Of a stretch of 43,603 bases of DNA, positions 33,461-40,873 are shown piece after piece. Origin of the DNA: Candidatus Gastranaerophilales bacterium. Lineage in GTDB: Bacteria; Cyanobacteriota; Vampirovibrionia; Gastranaerophilales; Gastranaerophilaceae. The notes below the pieces were generated by a model that saw only the letters and a list, made by a program, of their open reading frames with translations, searched no databases and had not been told where the DNA came from. The stretch's first letter is position 1. Each line of letters begins with the position of its first letter. The stretch is from assembly GCA_944322975.1 (NCBI GenBank), contig CALUQS010000017.1:1-43603 (forward strand), given 5' to 3'. The position numbers and the translations under genes are program-made.

Positions 33461-34113
33461 ACACAAAACGCCTGAAAGATGAGCTGGATACGTTTAATGC
33501 AGAAAATAAAAAACTTCGTATCACAATGGGAACACTTGTTGTAATGGGTTGGTGCGTATTTTTGATTATTATTTCAACTTTTACACAATTGGATTTTCAT
33601 CATTACATATTTAACTCCTGGAACCCTGCCGACCCCGGATTTTTAAAGACAAAACACTGTCTTTATATCCCTCAAATACCAACAATACTCTTTATTGCTG
33701 CATTAATCGGGAGCAGATTCGGTATAACATCAGTTGTTATATACATTTTGCTGGGACTGACGTGTTTTCCTGTGTTTGCCCTTGGAGGAGGGATTGGTTA
33801 TTTGTTCCAGTATAATTTCGGTTATATCCTTGCGTATGTTCCGGCAGTATTTATTGTATCATTTATGCTTAAAGACAAATTCAATTTTATTTCCACCGCT
33901 AAAGCAACTATACTCGGTGTTTTGACAATACACATAATCGGAGTATTCTATCTTATACTTATGGCAATTATTCACCGTGACGCGTTTTCGGAAGTTATCG
34001 GATGGATTTCTATGCAAAGCGGGCCTAAAATGGTTTATGACTTTATCTTCGGATATCTTGCAATCCTTCTTGCCAAACCGGTAAGACAGGTACTATGGGT
34101 ATCTATGGGCTAG
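33457..34113 (+). CDS. bioY: BioY family biotin transporter S component
   Basis: This 218-residue integral membrane protein is the substrate-binding subunit of an ECF-type biotin uptake system. After a charged ~20-residue N-terminus come about six membrane helices. The BioY signatures YIPQIPTILFIAALIGSRFG, VVIYILLGLTCFPVFALGGGIGYL and FGYILAY are present, and the C-terminal KMVYDFIFGYLAILLAKPVR matches the family. No EcfA/EcfT genes are nearby, so it may share a housekeeping module or act alone. Translation is coupled to rimI. Its 3' end overlaps the convergent DciA-like gene by 4 bases. Confidence 0.87.
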   Translation: MNTKRLKDELDTFNAENKKLRITMGTLVVMGWCVFLIIISTFTQLDFHHYIFNSWNPADPGFLKTKHCLYIPQIPTILFIAALIGSRFGITSVVIYILLGLTCFPVFALGGGIGYLFQYNFGYILAYVPAVFIVSFMLKDKFNFISTAKATILGVLTIHIIGVFYLILMAIIHRDAFSEVIGWISMQSGPKMVYDFIFGYLAILLAKPVRQVLWVSMG

Positions 34114-34676
34114 AGTTTACGCCTTTGGCTGTCATATTTTTGAACTTTTAAGTCAAGGATAATTGCATCAAACATCTTTTTTCGCTGCTGTGGAGTTGCA
34201 AAGGTGTTATTTTCTACACTTTTTTTTATTGACTCTACCTCTTTGGGGTCAAGTTCTATTTTGTCCGGGTCAAAGTTTGTTAAATCTCTTTTATACGGGT
34301 TGGGCGGTTCTTTGTATTCTGCAGTTTCCGTACTTTCCGGCTGTTTCCAGATTTTATGGGAAAAGTTTATGTCTTCAATTTCTATGCCAAGAGGGTTTGC
34401 ATATATTTTGATTTTCTTTAATATTTCCTGTTTAAACATTGTTAATTCCGCACTAACAGCAGCATTTGCACACGCAACAACAAGAACGTTTGACGGAGTT
34501 ATTGCCTGCGGGGCAGAATATTTTTCAAATTTTTTGCCGGCAATCTTAGGCCAAAATTTAAACAGGGACGCTTTTTTTACGCCCTGCCGGAGATTTGAAC
34601 TTTGCAAGACAGAGGACATAACATTTCCGAGACTTGCAAAATCCGTGTACAAAATTTCATTACTGTTTTTATCCAT
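34110..34676 (-). CDS. DciA-like (DUF721) protein
   Basis: The protein has 188 residues. Residues ~15-110 match the DUF721/DciA domain: a KKASLFKFWPKIAGKKFEKYSAP helix-turn with the conserved W-x-x-I-(A/V)-G, then the strand VLVVACANAAVSAELTMFKQEILKKI. DciA loads the replicative helicase in bacteria that lack DnaC/DnaI. The C-terminal ~70 residues are charged and probably disordered. It is the last gene of an operon with a CMP-sugar synthetase and a CopG-type regulator, with AGGG before the ATG. Confidence 0.82.
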   Translation of the reverse strand: MDKNSNEILYTDFASLGNVMSSVLQSSNLRQGVKKASLFKFWPKIAGKKFEKYSAPQAITPSNVLVVACANAAVSAELTMFKQEILKKIKIYANPLGIEIEDINFSHKIWKQPESTETAEYKEPPNPYKRDLTNFDPDKIELDPKEVESIKKSVENNTFATPQQRKKMFDAIILDLKVQKYDSQRRKL

Positions 34677-34679
34677 GGC

Positions 34680-35399
34680 TTATGCCCTGTGTTTTTGCAC
34701 CTGTCTTTGCTTGATTAATTCAGCAGCTTTTTCAAAATCCGCTTCTGTGTCTATATCGATACAAGACCCGTCAAAATACACACGCGGATTTTTCCCGATA
34801 AAGTCTTTTACCTCTTTCATAACCCGTGTTTTGATTATATAAGTGGCACCTGTTTCTCTAAGCAGCGGAAAATGTCTGTCTGTGTCCTGTCGTCTTGGTC
34901 GATGTCTGTAATCGTAAAGAGCTTCATAATCGCCTGTGTCAGGGTTTTGACGCCAAAGTGCGTGTGTTACACCAACCATTCTTGCAGAAAAGACGGAATC
35001 ACAGCCTTCAGGTTCGTGTTTAAAAAATACGTCAAAGGCATCGTCAAGTTCTTTAGAATCCCGCAGAGGACAGGTAGCTTGCAGCAAAACAACAATATCC
35101 GGTTCATAATTTTCATGTTGTTTTAGGTAATCTAAAACCTGCAACAAAACAGGCGCTGTTTTTGTTTCATCCTGTGCAAGCTCTTGGGGTCTGTCTACAA
35201 CCTCTGCATTCAATGATTGCACAACCTGCTTAATCTTCGGGCTTTCTGTTGAAACAATTGTTCTTGTGACGTATTTTGAATTTTTTGCAGCATCTATTGA
35301 ATAAGCAACAAGCGGACGACCTGCCAGCAGCTTTATATTTTTGCCCGGAATTCCCTTTGACCCGCCTCGAACAGGTATTATTGCAAGTATTTCCTTCAT
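34680..35399 (-). CDS. CMP-sugar synthetase of the NeuA family
   Basis: This 239-residue cytidylyltransferase activates a nonulosonic acid (sialic, legionaminic or pseudaminic type) with CTP. Its signature IIPVRGGSKGIPGKNI is at the N-terminus. RTIVSTES, the PELAQDET-type segment (PQELAQDETKT), LLQATCPLR and the C-terminal IDIDTEADF follow family order. The precise sugar is not readable. No synthase (NeuB type) is nearby. Three bases separate it from the CopG-like gene upstream and three from the DciA-like gene downstream. Confidence 0.9.
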   Translation of the reverse strand: MKEILAIIPVRGGSKGIPGKNIKLLAGRPLVAYSIDAAKNSKYVTRTIVSTESPKIKQVVQSLNAEVVDRPQELAQDETKTAPVLLQVLDYLKQHENYEPDIVVLLQATCPLRDSKELDDAFDVFFKHEPEGCDSVFSARMVGVTHALWRQNPDTGDYEALYDYRHRPRRQDTDRHFPLLRETGATYIIKTRVMKEVKDFIGKNPRVYFDGSCIDIDTEADFEKAAELIKQRQVQKHRA

Positions 35400-35402
35400 G
35401 TT

Positions 35403-35591
35403 TTAGTCTAATATTTCTTCCAAAATTTTAGCATTACTCAAAGCTTTTTGAGGACTTGGCAGTTTTGTACGTTTTATATAACTTCTTAAAGCTTCTCTGA
35501 CCAACTCGCTTCTGGTTCTTTGTTCACTGTCTGCCACCTGGTCAATTTTGTTTAAAAATTCGTCGGGCATTGATACAAGAATTCTTGCCAT
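35403..35591 (-). CDS. Ribbon-helix-helix (CopG-type) DNA-binding protein
   Basis: The protein has 62 residues. ARILVSMPDEFLNKIDQVAD is the beta strand plus first helix, and RTRSELVREALRSYIKR the second helix of a MetJ/Arc-type fold, which binds DNA as a dimer. The short tail (SNAKILEEILD) could bind a toxin, but no toxin gene adjoins. It leads the operon with the CMP-sugar synthetase and DciA-like genes, so it may autoregulate that operon. The ribosome site AAAGGAG is strong. Confidence 0.85.
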   Translation of the reverse strand: MARILVSMPDEFLNKIDQVADSEQRTRSELVREALRSYIKRTKLPSPQKALSNAKILEEILD

Positions 35592-35725
35592 AATTTCTCC
35601 TTTTTATGCTTCCCTATCTAAGTGTAGCAACATTCACCATAATATTATACATCAAAAGGTTATATTTTCTATATCATTTTGTGCAAACTTTATAATAATG
35701 TTACATATTAATTTTTTTAGCGGGC

Positions 35726-37120
35726 TTACACAATCTCTGTGCGTTCAAGCCAGGCAACTGACTCTATATGATAAGAATGGCAAAACATGTCAACAGGCTG
35801 GATATATTTGGTTTTAAAACCGTGTTCTTTGAGGTATTTTAAATCTCTTGCCAGTGTTGAGGGATTGCAAGACACATAAATTATAGCCTTTTGGCTAAGC
35901 TTAATTGCATAATCCAGTGATTCCTTTTCACAGCCTTTACGCGGCGGGTCAAGCACAGTTACATCAAATTTTTCATTATTTTTTATAAGCTGTTCAAATA
36001 TTTTTTTAGCGTCGCCGTTTATTGCGGTTAAATTTGTAACATTATTGAGTTTTACATTATCGGCAGCATCTTTTGTTGCACTTGGCGCCTCTTCTACGGA
36101 AACAACTTCTTTTGCTGTATCGCTTAACCAGATGCCAAAACTCGATACCCCTGAGTAAGCGTCTAATATGCGCGCTGACGGATAATTGTTTTTTACAATA
36201 TTTTTTACAATATTAAAAATATTTTTTGCAGAGCCTATATTAACCTGAAAAAAGCTGTTAGCTGAAATCTTAAAAATTTTATCGTCAATTTTTTCGATAA
36301 TATAATTTTCGCCCTGAATTTTTCTTGTGTCATTGCTCATGATAAGGTTTGTTTTAGCAGGATTGTAATTTATAAGACATCCTTTTATGTGCGCAAACTC
36401 GTCCATAAGTTTTTTTGACAGTTTTTTAAATTTTTCCATCAACTTTGTATCGTTGACTACAAAAATCACAATCAGTTCATTTTCGCTTGTGCTGTATCTG
36501 TAGACAAGGTGTTTTAAATCCCCCCTGTGCAGTTTTTCGTTATAACCGGAAATTCCGAGTTCCTGAGCATTTTGTCTTATAAATTCTGTTATTTTATCAA
36601 TTATTTTAGGCTGTATCGGGCAGAATTTGATATTAACAAGTTCGTGTGACCCTTTTTTGTAATACCCGGCAAGCAGTCTTTTAGAAACTTTTGTCTGAGA
36701 AACAGGATACTGCACTTTTGAGCGGAATGCTCTTGTCAGCGGTGAGGGAATCAACGGTTTTACTTCTATATCATCGCCCGTAATTTTCTTTACTGTTTCA
36801 AAAACAATATTTCTTTTCTGTTCCAGCTGAAAATCATAATCTATATGCTGCCATCCGCAACCGCCGCAAACGTTATGCAGGGGACAAAAGGTTTTTACCC
36901 GGTGAGGTGAAGGTTCAAGAATCTCTTCTATAACAGCATTGGCAAAATTTTTGTTGGACTTTGTTATTTTTATTTTTAGTTTGTCCTGCGGGCATGCCCC
37001 GTCAATAAAAACGGGATAACCATTGATTTTTGCAATAGAACTGCCTTCGTACACGAGTTTTTCTGCCGTAACCTCGAAAATATCGCCGCCTTTTATTTTT
37101 TGTTTTTGTGAATTTTCCAT
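35726..37120 (-). CDS. rlmD: 23S rRNA (uracil-C5)-methyltransferase, RlmD/RumA family
   Basis: This SAM-dependent enzyme methylates a specific uracil in 23S rRNA (U1939 in E. coli for RlmD; RlmC or TrmA-like specificity is possible). It has 464 residues. An N-terminal TRAM domain (~10-70) is followed by the iron-sulfur cysteines CPLHNVCGGC (Cys79, 85, 88) and a later CPIQP. A Rossmann methyltransferase domain carries LDAYSGVSSFGIWL, LDPPRKGC and the catalytic Cys in YVSCNPSTLARDL. It starts 6 bases after the glycosyltransferase stop, with no strong ribosome site of its own. Confidence 0.94.
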   Translation of the reverse strand: MENSQKQKIKGGDIFEVTAEKLVYEGSSIAKINGYPVFIDGACPQDKLKIKITKSNKNFANAVIEEILEPSPHRVKTFCPLHNVCGGCGWQHIDYDFQLEQKRNIVFETVKKITGDDIEVKPLIPSPLTRAFRSKVQYPVSQTKVSKRLLAGYYKKGSHELVNIKFCPIQPKIIDKITEFIRQNAQELGISGYNEKLHRGDLKHLVYRYSTSENELIVIFVVNDTKLMEKFKKLSKKLMDEFAHIKGCLINYNPAKTNLIMSNDTRKIQGENYIIEKIDDKIFKISANSFFQVNIGSAKNIFNIVKNIVKNNYPSARILDAYSGVSSFGIWLSDTAKEVVSVEEAPSATKDAADNVKLNNVTNLTAINGDAKKIFEQLIKNNEKFDVTVLDPPRKGCEKESLDYAIKLSQKAIIYVSCNPSTLARDLKYLKEHGFKTKYIQPVDMFCHSYHIESVAWLERTEIV

Positions 37121-37126
37121 AAATCT

Positions 37127-38494
37127 TTAAACCATCGGGCTGGCAAGCTCTTCTTCACGTGTTTCTTCAACAGAAGGTTCATCAGGATAAACAGGATTTT
37201 TTTGAAGTTTTGTCACCCCGTGTGTAGTTTTGCCCCAGTCCATTGTCTTTTTAAAGAAAATAATTTTGAATACGATAAAGACTACTACAGGGAACCAGAC
37301 ACAGCACAAAAATATCCCCGTCTGAACAGACTGAACAACACACTGCCATCTTGAAAGGTGATTGTATTTTCTTACACTGTACAACAGTCCGATTGTAAAA
37401 AAGGCGCAAACCATAACGGATACAAGCAGTGAAGAAGATACGCAATTAGGCGAATCTTTTACATATTTAAACGCCTGAAAACAAATTTCCGATATCATCC
37501 AGAAGGGAAGAATAAATTCTGTAATATAAGCAATCATGTCTATACTTACACGCAAAGACATGTCTTTTGAAAACAAAACCCCCCAGAAGTGTTCAAGATA
37601 TCTTCTTATGCTGCCTTCTACCCAGCGTCTTCTTTGCTTTAACAGCGGAACAAACTTAACAACAGCCTCTTCATATACGCAGACATCGGCGCAAAAACGT
37701 ACGTCCCAGCCTTTTATATGCAGTCTTGTAGACATATCAAGGTCATCGGTGATTGTATAGTTATTCCAGCCGTGGATATCTTCAAGAGCCTCTCTTTTAA
37801 GAAGTTCCCCGTTACCTCTAAGTTCCACGGCGCCTTTTATAGAATCTCTTCCTACCTGAAAATGAGTATCAAGTGCGTATTCGTTATCCTGACAGCGGGT
37901 AAGAAAATTTTCCTCCCTGTTTATAATAACTTTCCTTGCCTGTACAGCGCCCACGTTATCTTTTTCAAGATGAGGAACAAGCTTTGTTAAAAAGTCGGTT
38001 TTAACACGAGCATCAGCATCAAAAACAAGAATCGCTTCCCCTTTTGCAATTTTCATTGCATCGTTAAGCACAGCCGATTTACCGGGAAAAGCATGTTTAT
38101 CCCTAATCATCGCCGTAACTTTATCATATTTTTGCTCGAGTTCTTTAAGTTTTTGGGCTGTATTATCCTCGCTTCTGTCATCAATAACTATGACTTCGAA
38201 CTTTTCATAGTCCATAGCCAGAACATTTTCCACTGTTTTTTCTATAACATCCTGTTCGTTGTGTGCGGGAATCATTACGGAAACAAACGGCTTATAGTTC
38301 CAGTTAAGTTCATCCGGCTGTTTTTTACGTTTTATTTTTTGATGCTTAAGGGCAATTTGCATATAAATTGCATAAGAAAGCATGAATGCGCATAAAAATA
38401 CTATTGCCCAGAATGTTGACATAAAGTTTTGGAATATAAAAAGGAATAACCATAAAGATGCGATAAGTATGGATAAAACTATTCTTTCTATCAA
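37127..38494 (-). CDS. Membrane-bound processive-type glycosyltransferase (family 2)
   Basis: The protein has 455 residues. Two N-terminal membrane helices (6-48) precede a GT-A domain with the processive-synthase motifs: DDR (105-107), DAD (159-161), TDD (249-251) and QRRRW (287-291). Three or four C-terminal membrane helices (~315-420) follow. The arrangement resembles polysaccharide synthases such as IcaA or BcsA without a PilZ domain. It probably makes a beta-linked surface polysaccharide or a lipid-linked glycan; the substrate is unknown. The start codon is TTG (38494) with GAGGA upstream. It is coupled to rlmD. Confidence 0.9.
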   Translation of the reverse strand: MIERIVLSILIASLWLFLFIFQNFMSTFWAIVFLCAFMLSYAIYMQIALKHQKIKRKKQPDELNWNYKPFVSVMIPAHNEQDVIEKTVENVLAMDYEKFEVIVIDDRSEDNTAQKLKELEQKYDKVTAMIRDKHAFPGKSAVLNDAMKIAKGEAILVFDADARVKTDFLTKLVPHLEKDNVGAVQARKVIINREENFLTRCQDNEYALDTHFQVGRDSIKGAVELRGNGELLKREALEDIHGWNNYTITDDLDMSTRLHIKGWDVRFCADVCVYEEAVVKFVPLLKQRRRWVEGSIRRYLEHFWGVLFSKDMSLRVSIDMIAYITEFILPFWMISEICFQAFKYVKDSPNCVSSSLLVSVMVCAFFTIGLLYSVRKYNHLSRWQCVVQSVQTGIFLCCVWFPVVVFIVFKIIFFKKTMDWGKTTHGVTKLQKNPVYPDEPSVEETREEELASPMV

Positions 38495-38647
38495 ACCTCT
38501 GTCCTCAAATATGTGTCTTATGATTTAATTATATCAAAAATATTATATTGATTTGTAACAATAATAAACAATTCTTTATAAAATCGCAATATTTTAATAT
38601 TGAGATAATATAATTATATTTATAAGATATAAAAATGAGTACCTGAC

Positions 38648-39127
38648 ATGAAAAAAACCGCGATATATCCCGGAAGTTTTGACCCCATAACAAAAGGACA
38701 TTTAGATGTGCTTAATAAAGCATCAAAAATGTTCGACAGAGTTATTATAGCAGTGCTCAAAAATGATGCAAAAAAAGGGTTATTGCCCACGCAAGACAGG
38801 GTTGAACTGATAAAAGATGCGCTCAAAGAAATGAATCTGGACAATGTCGAGGTAGACAGCTTTGATGGTCTTACTATCGAATATGCAAAACAGGTCGGTT
38901 CTGATATTTTAATCAGAGGATTGAGGGCTGTTTCCGACTTTGAATACGAAATGCAGTTGTCACAGACAAATAATTCTCTTGCACCCAATATTACAACTGT
39001 ATTTTTAATAACAAAACCAAAGTACAACTTCATTTCTTCAAGTACAGTTAAAGAAATTGCAAAATACGGAGGGGATATTTCTAAATTTGTTCCCGAAAGT
39101 GTGGTAAAATATTTTAATAAAATATAA
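38648..39127 (+). CDS. coaD: Phosphopantetheine adenylyltransferase
   Basis: This enzyme performs the penultimate step of coenzyme A synthesis: 4'-phosphopantetheine plus ATP gives dephospho-CoA. It has 159 residues. YPGSFDPITKGHLD carries the T/HxGH nucleotidyltransferase motif (His18). LIRGLRAVSDFEYE and FISSSTVKEIAKYGGD (ISSS/T loop) complete the family signature. The ribosome site is weak. It is followed 16 bases later by the coiled-coil gene. Confidence 0.97.
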   Translation: MKKTAIYPGSFDPITKGHLDVLNKASKMFDRVIIAVLKNDAKKGLLPTQDRVELIKDALKEMNLDNVEVDSFDGLTIEYAKQVGSDILIRGLRAVSDFEYEMQLSQTNNSLAPNITTVFLITKPKYNFISSSTVKEIAKYGGDISKFVPESVVKYFNKI

Positions 39128-39143
39128 GAAAGGTAAAACAATT

Positions 39144-39737
39144 ATGACACAACTTAGAATTAAAGAACTCTTAGGCAGAGCAAATTTAATATTAGACAAA
39201 GGGGTTCACTTTCTCCCGGGTTTTGTCATGGTTAAAAGCTCAGAGATGGAGGCTATCTTAGACCGAATCGACGCGTCTATCCCTGAAGATATAAAAGAAG
39301 CTGAATCTATATTGAGAAGACGCGAAGAAATCCAGCTGGAAGCTCAACAAAGAGCCGAAAGAGTTATTGCCGAGGCAAGAACTGAAGCGGAAAAAATTCT
39401 GAGCGAATCTGAACTTTTAGGTCAGGTTCAAAGAGAAGCTGAAAGAATTAAAGAACAGGTTCTTGCAGAATGCCAGCAACTAAGAGACAACACTATAGAA
39501 GAAGCTAAAAAAATAAAAATTCAGGCAGAAGATGAAGCACACCGTATTAAAGAAGGTGCAGAAAACTACGCAGAGCAGGTTTTAAACAATATTGAAGGCG
39601 ACTTAACCCAGCTGCAAACAATCGTTAAAAACGGTCAATTGTATCTGGAAAAACTTAAAACCAGCGCCGGCTCAAACACTAATGCGCAGGTTTCACCGCA
39701 GCAGGAAGACTACACTGCAGCGAACTATCCAATGTAA
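39144..39737 (+). CDS. DivIVA/SepIVA-like coiled-coil protein
   Basis: The protein has 197 residues. A short N-terminal region (LRIKELLGRANLILDKGVHFLPGFVMVKSSEMEAILDRI, read in two halves) is followed by a continuous Glu/Ala/Arg-rich coiled coil (~50-165), with a polar tail. It resembles the DivIVA-related proteins found beside coaD in several phyla (SepIVA in mycobacteria, Cdv3-like in cyanobacteria), which act in septum or cell-tip assembly. Automatic annotation often mislabels such proteins as ATP synthase subunit b, but there is no membrane helix here. The ribosome site is AAAGG. Confidence 0.75.
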   Translation: MTQLRIKELLGRANLILDKGVHFLPGFVMVKSSEMEAILDRIDASIPEDIKEAESILRRREEIQLEAQQRAERVIAEARTEAEKILSESELLGQVQREAERIKEQVLAECQQLRDNTIEEAKKIKIQAEDEAHRIKEGAENYAEQVLNNIEGDLTQLQTIVKNGQLYLEKLKTSAGSNTNAQVSPQQEDYTAANYPM

Positions 39738-40868
39738 TCAGTCTGCAATTTTTCCTTCAGAAATTTTAAATATCTCAACGTCTTTTAAATATTCCTCGTC
39801 AAAATGGAGGGTATCGACAGAGGTTATAATCGTTTGAGTGTCGTTTCCGATTGCATTTAAAAGGTAATTTTGTCTTATATCATCAAGTTCTGCCAGCACA
39901 TCATCTAAAAGCAAAACAGGCGTATCAGCTATTTTTTCTTTAACAAGCTCCAGTTCCGCAAGTTTAAGACTCAGGACAACTGTCCTTTGCTGACCTTGCG
40001 AGGCAAACCTTTTTGCCTCAATATCGTTTATAAAAAACGAAACATCGTCTCTGTGAGGTCCAACAAGAGCCTGTGCGCGTATTATTTCTTCAAGCTGTCT
40101 TTCTTTAAGTTTTTCTTCAAATTTTTGGGCAATATTTTCGGCTGAAAAATTTGTCTGCAAAGAAAAATCAATATCTCCGAGTACTGTTGAATTGTAAAAT
40201 GTTGTTAAAATCTCTGCGGAAGCAATTTGTATATGTTTTTCCATCGCTATTTTTTGCAGCTCTTTTAAAAATTTTAATCTTAAAAATATAATGTTGCTGC
40301 CGGACACTGCCATCTGCGTATTAAAAACTTCCAAAAGCGAGGTATCTGCGTTTATATTTCCTTTTATTTCCTTTAAAAGATTGTTTTTTTGCGTGCGTAT
40401 TTTGTTATACTTTGCTAATCTGTCGGGATAAGCCGGATATATCTGGCTTATTGCCATATCCAGCCAGCTGCGTCTGTCATCGGGCACGCCCCTTAAAAGC
40501 AGCAAATCATTTACGGAAAAAGACACTACTGACAAATTTGTACAAAACTCTGCTGATTTTGATTTTTTTATGCCGTTAACTTTTAGTTCTTTGCGTTTTG
40601 GCGGATTTATTAAAACTTCTAATTCTTTTTCAAAATCTTCTTTTAAAACAAACGCCCTTAGTTTTGCAGCCTGTTCATTCCACATAATAAGCTCGCTGTC
40701 TGTTTTAGCCCGTGAAGAATTCAGGCATGACAGATAATACATTGCCTCAAGCAAATTTGTTTTTCCCTGTGCATTTTTGCCTATTAACAGAATTTTTTTC
40801 TTTGAAAAAGCAAGACAAAGGTCTTTGTAATTTCTAAAATTTTTAAGCTCTATTGATTTTATAAACAT
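39738..40868 (-). CDS. recF: DNA replication and repair protein RecF
   Basis: This SMC-like ATPase helps load RecA on gapped DNA. It has 376 residues. Walker A is GKNAQGKT (30-37), the ABC-type signature region is FASQGQQRTVVLSLKLAE, and Walker B plus D-loop are LLLDDVLAELD. It starts 5 bases after the GT-C glycosyltransferase stop without its own ribosome site, so it is coupled to an unrelated membrane gene. It is not in the usual dnaA-dnaN-recF cluster. It is convergent with the coiled-coil gene, with the stops adjoining. Confidence 0.95.
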   Translation of the reverse strand: MFIKSIELKNFRNYKDLCLAFSKKKILLIGKNAQGKTNLLEAMYYLSCLNSSRAKTDSELIMWNEQAAKLRAFVLKEDFEKELEVLINPPKRKELKVNGIKKSKSAEFCTNLSVVSFSVNDLLLLRGVPDDRRSWLDMAISQIYPAYPDRLAKYNKIRTQKNNLLKEIKGNINADTSLLEVFNTQMAVSGSNIIFLRLKFLKELQKIAMEKHIQIASAEILTTFYNSTVLGDIDFSLQTNFSAENIAQKFEEKLKERQLEEIIRAQALVGPHRDDVSFFINDIEAKRFASQGQQRTVVLSLKLAELELVKEKIADTPVLLLDDVLAELDDIRQNYLLNAIGNDTQTIITSVDTLHFDEEYLKDVEIFKISEGKIAD

Positions 40869-40873
40869 AATCT

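Noticed and set aside
34204-34842. 212-codon plus-strand open frame
   Set aside because: It is antisense to the DciA-like and CMP-sugar synthetase genes, with Cys/Phe/Ser-rich composition typical of a shadow frame.
38620-39141. 173-codon minus-strand open frame
   Set aside because: It lies entirely opposite coaD, which has all family motifs.
39144-39737. ATP synthase F0 subunit b label
   Set aside because: No N-terminal membrane helix and no other ATP synthase genes; the coaD neighbourhood fits a DivIVA-like protein better.
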